A DNA stretch of 31,644 bases, from IMG/VR virus record IMGVR_UViG_3300022562_000825, positions 1 through 31,644 of that record. One strand, 5' to 3'. This document shows positions 24,701 to 31,644 of this stretch, one piece after another; the first letter of the stretch is position 1; each line of letters begins with the position of its first letter. The notes below the pieces were generated by a model that was not told the DNA's origin, did no database searches, and saw only the letters and a program-made list of their open reading frames with translations. Both the position numbers and the translations under genes were made by a program. The stretch is from a virus.

Positions 24701-25471
24701 TCAGTGACCTACCTCAGAGAAGAATCCATTATAATTTTCTGTGGGTCCGAATCCTCGTTGACCGGCATCATTATCGAATTCGCCAACATTGGGGACTGCA
24801 TCACCCTTCTTAGGATCATACCGAAATAATGATGTATCTGGATAATTTTGTCTAGTAGGCGACTGATCGTTAATATACGTATACACAGCATCCATTGGAT
24901 TTTGACGAGTATGATCTAGGTACGGAGCAAATGATCCCTGATGCCCCTCATCCAGGAAACTATCTCTATTATCGCCTTTATATTCTCTTTCGATGGACAC
25001 TATATCAGCACTATTTTCATCTTTCTCTGATTTACAGTGTCGTATAATTTTCTCGAATCTACTAACTACTTTAGGATCAACTCCGACACCAAAACCCAAT
25101 GACTTAGCCTCTTTAATAGCGTCTTCTGGATCCATACCTAAGAATTTACACTTAACTATAGCAGAAGCTAAACCAGTACGGTCTTTACCATGAAGACAAT
25201 GTACAAAAGTTGGGCCGCCTTCTAGAAATAACTTTTTAAAGTCCTGTGCTAGAAAATTATATAGGTTCATTCTTCTATGATCAATATATAATTTAACTTG
25301 CTCAATACCTAACAGTTTACAAGCTCTGCTTATCCTTTCACCTGAATCTTCATCTAGACTAACAATTTTTCTAATACCTAATTTGTTCTTTAACTCTAAA
25401 ACATCTTTAGGAGTTGGAGCAGAACCACGATATAAAACGCCGGGAATTACAGCTCGTAATCTATTAATCAT
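24701..25471 (-). CDS. Cysteine-based protein phosphatase (DSP/PTP-like) with C-terminal extension
   Basis: The signature HCLHGKDRTG (91-100) is the HC-x5-R-(S/T) P-loop of tyrosine and dual-specificity phosphatases: Cys92 is the nucleophile and Arg98 binds phosphate. The fold before it (IPGVLYRGSAP, GIRKIVSLD, VKLYIDHRR) matches the small DSP/Siw14-like architecture; Asp64 might be the general acid. Residues about 165-256 are an Asp/Asn-rich extension not usual for the family. The gene overlaps the preceding stop by 4 bases (ATGA) and leads directly into the 216-residue gene. A phosphatase in a late virion operon is unusual; it could act on host phosphoproteins after ejection, or on phosphoinositides or nucleotides. 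Confidence 0.75.
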   Translation of the reverse strand: MINRLRAVIPGVLYRGSAPTPKDVLELKNKLGIRKIVSLDEDSGERISRACKLLGIEQVKLYIDHRRMNLYNFLAQDFKKLFLEGGPTFVHCLHGKDRTGLASAIVKCKFLGMDPEDAIKEAKSLGFGVGVDPKVVSRFEKIIRHCKSEKDENSADIVSIEREYKGDNRDSFLDEGHQGSFAPYLDHTRQNPMDAVYTYINDQSPTRQNYPDTSLFRYDPKKGDAVPNVGEFDNDAGQRGFGPTENYNGFFSEVGH

Positions 25472-26220
25472 AGGTTCCTCGCCAAGCTGTTTAATACCTC
25501 CCTGATATAATTGGCGTCTTGATTAAATAGTACGTGTTTGACGAATGTAATTGCTTGCCCATAAACAGCAGCATTCGGCATATTTTTGCCGGCAATTTCG
25601 TTCTCACTCATGACTCCAAATTTTTGTTTAAGTATTTGGGCGGCACGAGGACGCTTCTCTAATGGTAATCTAGCAAGAATAAATTTGACAATATCTGATA
25701 AGTATTTACCAACTTGTTCTGCATCACCTAACTCAGTAACAGCAGCACACTTAACCATCTTCTTATCTAATTTAACTGGATGAAGTTTGTGAAATTTGAG
25801 AACAGTATTTTGTAAAGCTACCCTTTCTGGCTTATTCATTTTGCCTTTGACAGCTTTATCAAATTGTGTTTTGAATATTTTAAGAAACTCTTTAACTTGT
25901 TCTGGCGTAGCTCGTTGACGAATTCTTCGCATGATAGCGGAATAGCTAAACTCATCAGCATCAGTTAAATCAATTCGATCAACTGCTTTTCCAGAGTCAT
26001 CTACTTTGTCTTTGTCTAAATGCTTGAAATATTCAACTTGCTTTAATCTCTTCTCGGCGCCTTTTCTAGACTTATATGTACCTAAATCTTTGCCCTTTTG
26101 AGAGAGTACACGATACCTACCGTCTGGTAATTTGCGAATTCTCGCAACCTTCACCAAACCCTGTAAACACTTACTTTCATAAGCGCTGGCAAGTTGTAGT
26201 ATTGTATCTGTGTTTGTCAT
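25468..26220 (-). CDS. Unknown head-module protein with a small beta-beta-alpha module (250 aa)
   Basis: The first 70 residues contain 'RIRKLPDGRYRVLSQKGK' followed by 'TYKSRKGAEKRLKQVEYF', a short strand-turn-strand-helix unit of a type I have seen in several unrelated phage proteins. The rest is helical: about 95-140, and about 165-240 with a Lys/Arg-rich patch. The start at 26220 has only a weak upstream signal. Its stop overlaps the phosphatase start (ATGA), so the two are coupled. No enzyme activity is inferred; DNA or protein binding through the basic patches is possible. Confidence 0.5.
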   Translation of the reverse strand: MTNTDTILQLASAYESKCLQGLVKVARIRKLPDGRYRVLSQKGKDLGTYKSRKGAEKRLKQVEYFKHLDKDKVDDSGKAVDRIDLTDADEFSYSAIMRRIRQRATPEQVKEFLKIFKTQFDKAVKGKMNKPERVALQNTVLKFHKLHPVKLDKKMVKCAAVTELGDAEQVGKYLSDIVKFILARLPLEKRPRAAQILKQKFGVMSENEIAGKNMPNAAVYGQAITFVKHVLFNQDANYIREVLNSLARNL

Positions 26221-26232
26221 CTTTTGATTTCA

Positions 26233-26619
26233 TTACTTAGGTGCGAATCTTTTTTTAATATCTAAGGTCTCTTTGCTGCGAAGCATCATATCTTCGACAG
26301 TACCTTTACCATCAACAGCGCTAAGCGCTCTGATGGCTCTTTCATTGATAAACATAATGTTGCCCATTTGTAAGGCGCCATTTTGTCCAAAAAACGCGCA
26401 ATTAAGAACTAAACATTCACGATACGCTGCGATAACTTTACCACAAAATACAGCAGGATATGTCGTAGAAACTTGTTCGGTACTTACATCCTCATAAGAG
26501 TCTCCAACATAAACCTCAATAAAACTATCCTTAAAAGTTTCGGCAAGAAACTCGGCAAAGGTTTTTCCTGAACCCTGCAACTGTTTTACTGTTTCTAAAA
26601 TGTGTTGTTCTGATACCAT
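26233..26619 (-). CDS. Small alpha/beta protein (128 aa), function unknown
   Basis: ATG at 26619 follows AAGGA-ATGCA. The sequence has an N-terminal helix (1-35), then alternating strands (about 50-92) with the pattern 'YPAVFCGKVIAAYRECLVLNC', and a helical C-terminus. The strand-rich core is reminiscent of Sm-like or small barrel folds, but the similarity is only in spacing and hydrophobicity. It sits between the wall hydrolase and the 250-residue gene with gaps of 8-12 bases, so it is part of the same operon. Confidence 0.45.
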   Translation of the reverse strand: MVSEQHILETVKQLQGSGKTFAEFLAETFKDSFIEVYVGDSYEDVSTEQVSTTYPAVFCGKVIAAYRECLVLNCAFFGQNGALQMGNIMFINERAIRALSAVDGKGTVEDMMLRSKETLDIKKRFAPK

Positions 26620-26627
26620 TGCATTCC

Positions 26628-27665
26628 TTAGATAAATTTGAGGAGAAACTTCCTATAGTTAGTATCAGCGGTTCTAGGGCTGATTGGTTGATAATATGAC
26701 TTTTTATCCATAATGCAATTGGTTTTAATATCAATTGCACCAATTTTTTTAGTTGCATCCTTAAAAGTTTCTGCAACAGCTTGTGACATTTGACTGACTG
26801 CCTCAAAACATTCTTTGGCAGGTCCAGCAATAGAACATTCAACTTCTACCAATTCTCCATCGGTATGTGGATAAGAGGTAGATAGCAAATCTTCATCTAA
26901 AGCTGTACACAGAACTCGCGAAAATTCAACAGCACTTGTATGATCGGGAGCAGAAATTTGAATCAAGATGTTATTATTTGGCAAAGCAGCCTTATACAAT
27001 TTCTTCAAAGAATAATTTGAAGCGGCTGTTTGTAGCTTACTTAAAAATTGTTCAAGTATATTGTCTAAGCTTTGTGGAGTTCCAGATTGTTGTGGCATTT
27101 GTTTTTGTTTAGCTAACATAGTAGGAGAGCCTTCTTGACTCTGACCCGACAGAGCAACGTTATATGAAGTGCCTTTGTTAAATCTATTGAACTGGCTTAA
27201 TAGTCCTTTAGTATAATCTTCTTCCTTGGCTCCGTAATATCCTGCATCATGTAATGATTTAGAGTAAGAACGTAGGTCTGGATTCATTATATGTTTCCAG
27301 GATTCAGCATATCGTTTACTTCTGCTCAAAAACTTCAAATAGTCTTCTACACCCTCTTCTAAAGAATTGTATGCTCGAAAGTGTTGAACGATTTTTTTCT
27401 TTTTAGTTTCTGCTTTGTCAGCATACATCCAGTCACCACCCAAAAAATAGTCATGATCATTATTGCCAGTGGTAATGTTGCCAACATTATAATTGTGCAT
27501 AGATTGTCTATTACCGCCTGTTTCTAGAGCGTTTTGTGCCATAATCATATACACTTGTTCTTTAGATGGAGTGGTGCCAAACAAACGGTGCCAGACACTT
27601 ATAATTGCCTGCGCCATTTGTGCATCTGAGACTGGTGTATTAGTCTTAGGCACCTGCTTTCCCAT
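26628..27665 (-). CDS. Peptidoglycan hydrolase (glucosaminidase/FlgJ-like) with extra C-terminal domain
   Basis: Residues about 15-160 resemble glucosaminidase-type muralytic domains: 'MAQNALETGG' gives the likely catalytic Glu48, then 'NYNVGNI' (58-64), 'FRAYNSLEEGVEDYLKFL' (96-113) and 'GYYGAKEEDYTKGLL' (142-156). The C-terminal region (about 200-345) is different: a helix and strands with many acidic residues, unlike a known wall-binding repeat. There is no signal peptide. The gene follows the 416-residue head protein by one base (GGT TAA A ATG) and carries AGAGG. In the head operon it would suit a virion-associated wall-degrading enzyme for entry; a lysis endolysin is less likely without a nearby holin. 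Substrate linkage is not proven. Confidence 0.7.
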   Translation of the reverse strand: MGKQVPKTNTPVSDAQMAQAIISVWHRLFGTTPSKEQVYMIMAQNALETGGNRQSMHNYNVGNITTGNNDHDYFLGGDWMYADKAETKKKKIVQHFRAYNSLEEGVEDYLKFLSRSKRYAESWKHIMNPDLRSYSKSLHDAGYYGAKEEDYTKGLLSQFNRFNKGTSYNVALSGQSQEGSPTMLAKQKQMPQQSGTPQSLDNILEQFLSKLQTAASNYSLKKLYKAALPNNNILIQISAPDHTSAVEFSRVLCTALDEDLLSTSYPHTDGELVEVECSIAGPAKECFEAVSQMSQAVAETFKDATKKIGAIDIKTNCIMDKKSYYQPISPRTADTNYRKFLLKFI

Positions 27666-27666
27666 T

Positions 27667-28917
27667 TTAACCTCTAATCTTCTTGGCGATCTTGAATAGA
27701 TTAATAGCTGTTTCTGGATCGTCTCCCTGAATTGACTTAGCGTATTTAGAAATATAGCTAGCTAATACATTAGGAGCTTCTTTACTCATAGCCTCTAAAG
27801 AAGCTAAGAAATTACTGTGAGCTACTCTAACTCTCTTTTCTGGTGGCACTTCTTCATGTTCTGGTGCTGATACATCTCGTAATGTATCCGGTGGTGGCGG
27901 AATTGAAGGCTCTTGAGCAGGCACAGAAGGGGTGGCAAATTGACTTGGAGCCACGGTAATGTAACCGCCTCCAAGAGGAGGAGATGGCATAGTAAGTTGA
28001 GTTCCTCCTGGACCTGGAGGACCACCTGGAGGGGCACCAGGCGTAGATCCTAATTCAGTTTGTCCTGGTGCTGGTCCCGTAGGAGTTGGCATTGGACTTG
28101 GTTCTTTTGCTTTATCTTGTGCCGAAATATCTTCTCTAAGTTTCATAAATGGTAAAATAACATTAGAGTAATATGCTTTAAAACCTTTTCCACCACTATC
28201 AAATTTATCAAAAGAAGCCTTGATTTTATTGGCAGCTTCCATATAATCATCTGGTCTACGAATAGCGCGAGCAGTAGCCATTTCCTTCATATAAGCTAAT
28301 GTATCATTGAGTAAAGTATCACCTTCATCAATTAACTTAAGTCCCCACTCACGAAGTTCTTTTGTCTGCTTTGGATATTTTTTCTCCCAGGCCATTAAAG
28401 AACGACCACGCTTGGTACCAATGTTGTAGAAGAAATCCATAATACCAGCTTCTTTAATGAAGTATTCTGGAATATCAAGAGCAGCTTTTCTTTCCATATG
28501 CTCTCTAAGTCTCTTTAACTTCTCTTCGTCAGTACCTTCAAATAAGAACTTATTATGAATTTTATTTACATCTACAAAAAACTTGCTAATTTCTTGGGTA
28601 ATATCAAATAGCTTTTTATGGAACATTCCCAAATCAGCTACACCTGTCATGTATTCTCGACGATTAAAATTCGTACGAGCTGACTTTAATAGATCTTTAG
28701 CTGATTGAGTAATTGCGGGAGCCTCAGCCGTTCCAATTTTTTTACCAGTCAAAATAGAACGAAGCTTATCATCCAAAGATTTAAGAGCATTCATTACTCT
28801 ATCTAACTCTGGTTTGAAAAATCCTTCCAGATAAGATCCTGGCATATTTATCTTTTCTCTTAACTCATTGAGAATGCCTCGACCAGTCTGTCTTTTACTT
28901 TGAGCAAATTTATCCAT
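27667..28917 (-). CDS. Portal-adjacent head protein with Pro/Gly-rich linker (416 aa)
   Basis: The N-terminal two thirds (about 1-265) are helical and rich in Lys and Glu. A Pro/Gly/Ser-rich segment follows (about 270-343), and a C-terminal helix pair (about 365-416) ends in IKLF-like basic residues (NLFKIAKKIRG). It directly follows the portal gene in expression order. The ATG at 28917 lies only 7 bases after a hairpin whose 3' arm contains AGAGGG, the apparent ribosome site. A portal-linked adaptor, core or minor head protein is plausible; I recognise no named family. Confidence 0.55.
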   Translation of the reverse strand: MDKFAQSKRQTGRGILNELREKINMPGSYLEGFFKPELDRVMNALKSLDDKLRSILTGKKIGTAEAPAITQSAKDLLKSARTNFNRREYMTGVADLGMFHKKLFDITQEISKFFVDVNKIHNKFLFEGTDEEKLKRLREHMERKAALDIPEYFIKEAGIMDFFYNIGTKRGRSLMAWEKKYPKQTKELREWGLKLIDEGDTLLNDTLAYMKEMATARAIRRPDDYMEAANKIKASFDKFDSGGKGFKAYYSNVILPFMKLREDISAQDKAKEPSPMPTPTGPAPGQTELGSTPGAPPGGPPGPGGTQLTMPSPPLGGGYITVAPSQFATPSVPAQEPSIPPPPDTLRDVSAPEHEEVPPEKRVRVAHSNFLASLEAMSKEAPNVLASYISKYAKSIQGDDPETAINLFKIAKKIRG

Positions 28918-28923
28918 GGAAAA

Positions 28924-28980
28924 ACCCTCTACTTATGTGCAATTGCTAAAACAATACCGGATTATTCACAAGTAGAGGGT
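28924..28980 (-). terminator. Terminator-like hairpin that also buries the ribosome site of the 416-aa gene
   Basis: ACCCTCTACTT (28924-28934) and AAGTAGAGGGT (28970-28980) make an 11-bp stem with a 35-base loop; GTG/CAC adds pairs near its base. The T-run TTTTT follows immediately on the minus strand, as in a Rho-independent terminator. It starts 22 bases after the portal stop. The AGAGGG of the 3' arm is also the only Shine-Dalgarno for the ATG at 28917. Confidence 0.65.
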
Positions 28981-29001
28981 TATTCAGCGGATTTATAGTG
29001 T

Positions 29002-30879
29002 TTATGGCCCTGGTGGGGGTGGAGGAGCGGCTCCGCCAGGAGGTCCACCACCTTCTCCTCCGCCCGGAGGTGGGGGTGGAGGTGCACCACCGCCGCCACC
29101 GCCTGGTGGAGGTGGTGGAGGTCCACCCGGTAAGCCCAAATCTGGTAATCCACCTGGGGCACCACCTGGAGCTTCGCCTGGTACTGGAGCTTCTTGACCG
29201 GCGGCTCCTGCTGCCTTTGGCTCTGGAATCTCATCCTCATCATCAAGAGCACGAAGAGCATTAAGATCCATAGATTCAAGAGCTGCCATTTCTTTCTTTT
29301 GAATGGCGTTCTGAATATTCTCTTTACGCATCTTACGAACCTCATCTTCGTATTCTAATCCTAATGAACGATACAAAGTATTTACAGAAACTCTCTTTTG
29401 ATCGGCTTGTCCTTGTGATAAGGTCACCAATGTATTAATATAGTCTCCAGCATCAAATAGAGACATATGGTTCCAATCAATTTCTGGAACAATGAGTTGC
29501 TTTTCGCCGCCAGAATAATCGTAGAATCCTTGAATCTTAGATATGGGGGCAAAAATCTTGGTCTTAAGCCAAGTAGACATCATGTTACGAAATTGCATGT
29601 ATCTTTGACGAAGAACGTCAAGAGCTACGCCACCGTTTGCATAAGTAGTATCAGAGCCGCCATCCATCATAACTGGTGGAACAAATAAACCGATAAAGAT
29701 TTCTTTGATAAGCTGAGTAATGTCTCCAGAAATATCATAGATGCCCTGACCATAACCAACTCTTTCAACTGCTACGCCTTCGTGCGTGAAGATTTTAAAG
29801 TCCTTGTCATATTGGGCTTCTTCGAATACGCTTCTCCAAGCTTCAAGGTCCGCGAAAGTAGGCTTATAGTCAGCCGAACCAATCTTAACTAAAGTCAATG
29901 GATTGATCATGTTATCAGCTTGTGCATACTTCGATTCACGCAACTTATCGAATAACATTAATTGACGGAAAATACAGACTGGAAGTCCAGTTCCTCTGAT
30001 TTCATAAGGGCTAATACGACGAGCCAAATGTGATACATGGAAATTGTCTAATGGAATATTTTCACCACGTCTAACTGAATCAATAATATGCTGATTAAGT
30101 TGTTTACGCTGTTCAATATCGGTTGGTCGGTTAGAAAAAATAATCTTCTTAAGATTTTCATCAGGGCGCAACATGATGATTGGTTCACTAGCTACAACTG
30201 TACGTTTAACAATCATGAAATCTGGATTTTGAATGTGTAGGCGACTCCACTTACCTTTACCTTCATCCAATTCGGCGTATACAAAAGCCTCGCCTAAGAG
30301 CCAAAACTCTTGAGCAATCTGAACACAGATATTCATAAGATCGATTTCTTCGATCATGTCATCAAAGAACTTTTCAATGTCCTTATTAGGACACTTGATA
30401 GAAAGCTTGCTAATTGGATAGGTGCTATGTAAACTAATTGCGTTATGAACAAACGGATTCAAAGCAAAAAAGCTACGACACCATGCATTGATGGTTGCCC
30501 TATCACGAGGCAAATTAAGATTACTATTTAGCCAAAGAGGAGAGTAAACTTCAGGCGTTTGTTTAACGGAGTCTCCGTGAATACCACGGAACATACCACC
30601 AACACTGCTAACAACCTGTGCGTTCTTTTTAATACCTTGAGATGAAACTACTCTTGAGTTAGCTGTTTCTGCCAAGTCCATTGCAATTTTATTATAGCTT
30701 GGACCAGTTCCGTCTTTAAAATAACCCTGCTCAACTTCATCAGAAAGTATTACTCTTCTCTCTTGAGAAATACCATTTGCCATTATGGCGCTGACCTGAG
30801 GGGTGGTGGATCTATTCGACAAAAATTTGGTCGAAAAGGAAGGACTATCTCCTAAACCTGATTTTTTAATACCAGTCAT
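29002..30879 (-). CDS. Portal protein
   Basis: The portal forms the dodecameric ring at the head vertex and is the docking site for terminase. The 625-residue protein has the usual order of a head-tail connector. An N-terminal region (about 90-170) contains 'RDRATINAWCRSFFALNPFVHNAI', and a core with strand/helix elements 'LGEAFVYAELDE' (about 195-210) and 'FMIVKRTVV' follows. The long clip/stem helix region 'GTGLPVCIFRQLMLFDKLRE' (about 292-311) and 'FIGLFVPPVMMDGG' (about 393-406) are visible. Residues about 553-625 are a Pro/Gly-rich tail, unusual for portals. The start has AGAGG before it. Terminase lies 78 bases upstream, the standard order. Confidence 0.85.
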   Translation of the reverse strand: MTGIKKSGLGDSPSFSTKFLSNRSTTPQVSAIMANGISQERRVILSDEVEQGYFKDGTGPSYNKIAMDLAETANSRVVSSQGIKKNAQVVSSVGGMFRGIHGDSVKQTPEVYSPLWLNSNLNLPRDRATINAWCRSFFALNPFVHNAISLHSTYPISKLSIKCPNKDIEKFFDDMIEEIDLMNICVQIAQEFWLLGEAFVYAELDEGKGKWSRLHIQNPDFMIVKRTVVASEPIIMLRPDENLKKIIFSNRPTDIEQRKQLNQHIIDSVRRGENIPLDNFHVSHLARRISPYEIRGTGLPVCIFRQLMLFDKLRESKYAQADNMINPLTLVKIGSADYKPTFADLEAWRSVFEEAQYDKDFKIFTHEGVAVERVGYGQGIYDISGDITQLIKEIFIGLFVPPVMMDGGSDTTYANGGVALDVLRQRYMQFRNMMSTWLKTKIFAPISKIQGFYDYSGGEKQLIVPEIDWNHMSLFDAGDYINTLVTLSQGQADQKRVSVNTLYRSLGLEYEDEVRKMRKENIQNAIQKKEMAALESMDLNALRALDDEDEIPEPKAAGAAGQEAPVPGEAPGGAPGGLPDLGLPGGPPPPPPGGGGGGAPPPPPPGGGEGGGPPGGAAPPPPPGP

Positions 30880-30957
30880 GTAACCTCTGTTCCACTATAC
30901 CCTCTATACTAATACACAAAATATGATATATCAGTAAACCTAGGTATTTAGGTCGAA

Positions 30958-31644
30958 TTAAAGCCTTCTAGGTACGTAACCCGAGAGAACCATAGGTTTT
31001 GTTAGGTTTTGAGTATTTTGGGAGCCAGGATTATTATTGGTAAATCCTCGACTAACCAAAAACTTATATGCTAAATAAGCATTTAACAACGCCATAAATC
31101 CGTCGTTTGGCGTTCCGCCTTTAACATAGTGAACAGTATGATCGCCATATTTAGAAATAGATGGTTTTAATTCCATACTACAACAATGATCAATTAGCCA
31201 AGCAACTTTTTCATAATCTCCAAAAGGAAATCTGATCATCCCTTTTTTCATTTGTTCATACAGTTCACTAATATAGAAATCTCTTTCGAAAACAATTTCT
31301 TTTGGAAAAGCTTCATAATTGAATTTAACGTGATCGTTAACTCTATTATGAGCGCGTGAAACCAAATATCTATCGCCGTATGTATTATGAAGAAGCGAAG
31401 AAAAATCATTGGAGTACCCAATGTCCCCAATAGCCAAATGAACACCGTACTGTCTCATTAATTGATCAATGATTCCCTTTTTACTTTCCATATCATTGCG
31501 CTTGAATTTAGTAGCAAATTCAATAGATAACAATCCAGGACCTTTAGTCTGTAAGACAACGGCGGTACTATACGATTGTCCAGCCGGTCTTACTCTTTCT
31601 GGATCTGCTAATTGTTCTAAATCGGAACGAGCACCATAGTCAAT
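30958..31644 (-). CDS. Large terminase subunit, C-terminal nuclease domain (N-terminus outside window)
   Basis: The frame is open to the right edge, so the start and the ATPase domain lie outside. The visible 228 residues carry the RNase H-like nuclease with three candidate metal-binding acids: D2 in IDYG, D74 in IGDIGY, and D181 in PNDGFM. Between them are the core strands (VVLQTKGPGLLSIEF) and a helical, aromatic middle. The last 30 residues are a polar Asn/Gln-rich tail. Terminase cuts concatemeric DNA and powers packaging into the prohead through the portal encoded next. A codon TTG at 31533 is not needed as a start because the frame continues upstream of it. Confidence 0.88.
   Translation of the reverse strand: MDYGARSDLEQLADPERVRPAGQSYSTAVVLQTKGPGLLSIEFATKFKRNDMESKKGIIDQLMRQYGVHLAIGDIGYSNDFSSLLHNTYGDRYLVSRAHNRVNDHVKFNYEAFPKEIVFERDFYISELYEQMKKGMIRFPFGDYEKVAWLIDHCCSMELKPSISKYGDHTVHYVKGGTPNDGFMALLNAYLAYKFLVSRGFTNNNPGSQNTQNLTKPMVLSGYVPRRL

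Noticed and set aside
1-31644. tRNA, integrase, attachment site or insertion sequence
   Set aside because: Gaps between genes are short and none showed a tRNA-like fold, transposase frame or recombinase motif.

Overview
The window is a piece of a tailed double-stranded DNA bacteriophage genome (Caudoviricetes), AT-rich and densely packed. It covers most of the head module and the start of a tail-fibre/adhesin module. Three genes anchor this reading: the nuclease domain of the large terminase (cut by the right edge), a portal protein, and an HK97-fold-like major capsid protein. About 20 kb and some 17 genes lie between portal and capsid, and there is a phage-encoded CCA-adding enzyme; both are more typical of large-genome ('jumbo') myovirus-like phages than of small siphoviruses. 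The host cannot be named from this sequence. I saw no tRNA, CRISPR, insertion sequence, attachment site or integrase, and no stretch over 300 bases without a gene.

Layout. All genes but one are on the minus strand, so transcription runs from high to low coordinates. Right to left: terminase (31644-30958), portal (30879-29002), a Pro/Gly-rich protein behind a terminator-like hairpin (28917-27667), a cell-wall hydrolase (27665-26628), two unknowns (26619-25468), a Cys-based phosphatase (25471-24701), a helical protein (24700-24050), a newly called 52-residue gene (23947-23789), and a 1245-residue prohead protease fused to a scaffold-like region (23783-20046). Then come an acidic/Lys-rich protein with a probable frameshift extension (20020-19038), two tandem paralogues (19057-17650), a beta-rich candidate decoration protein (17599-16910), five large helical proteins with membrane-like segments in two of them (16821-10493), a second beta-rich protein (10346-9594), and the major capsid protein (9463-8450). 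The capsid gene has a structured leader and a strong terminator.

Between the capsid gene and the tail-fibre block sits a two-gene cargo cassette: a plus-strand CCA-adding enzyme with its own sigma70-like promoter and an almost absent 5' leader, convergent with and overlapping a minus-strand RelA/SpoT-fold protein. Left of it (6474-1) are six genes of the tail/adhesin type. Four of these share modules in different combinations, a pattern of duplication and domain shuffling.

How it works together. Terminase, portal, protease-scaffold and capsid form the head-assembly and packaging core. The helical proteins between them share a short helix-turn-helix signature and are probably internal-core or ejected virion proteins. 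The hydrolase and phosphatase are embedded in the same late block and may be carried in the particle. Three regulatory layouts stand out: an in-frame internal start that could yield free scaffold from the protease gene, a slippery heptamer at a stop codon opening a 73-residue extension, and hairpins that bury ribosome-binding sites.
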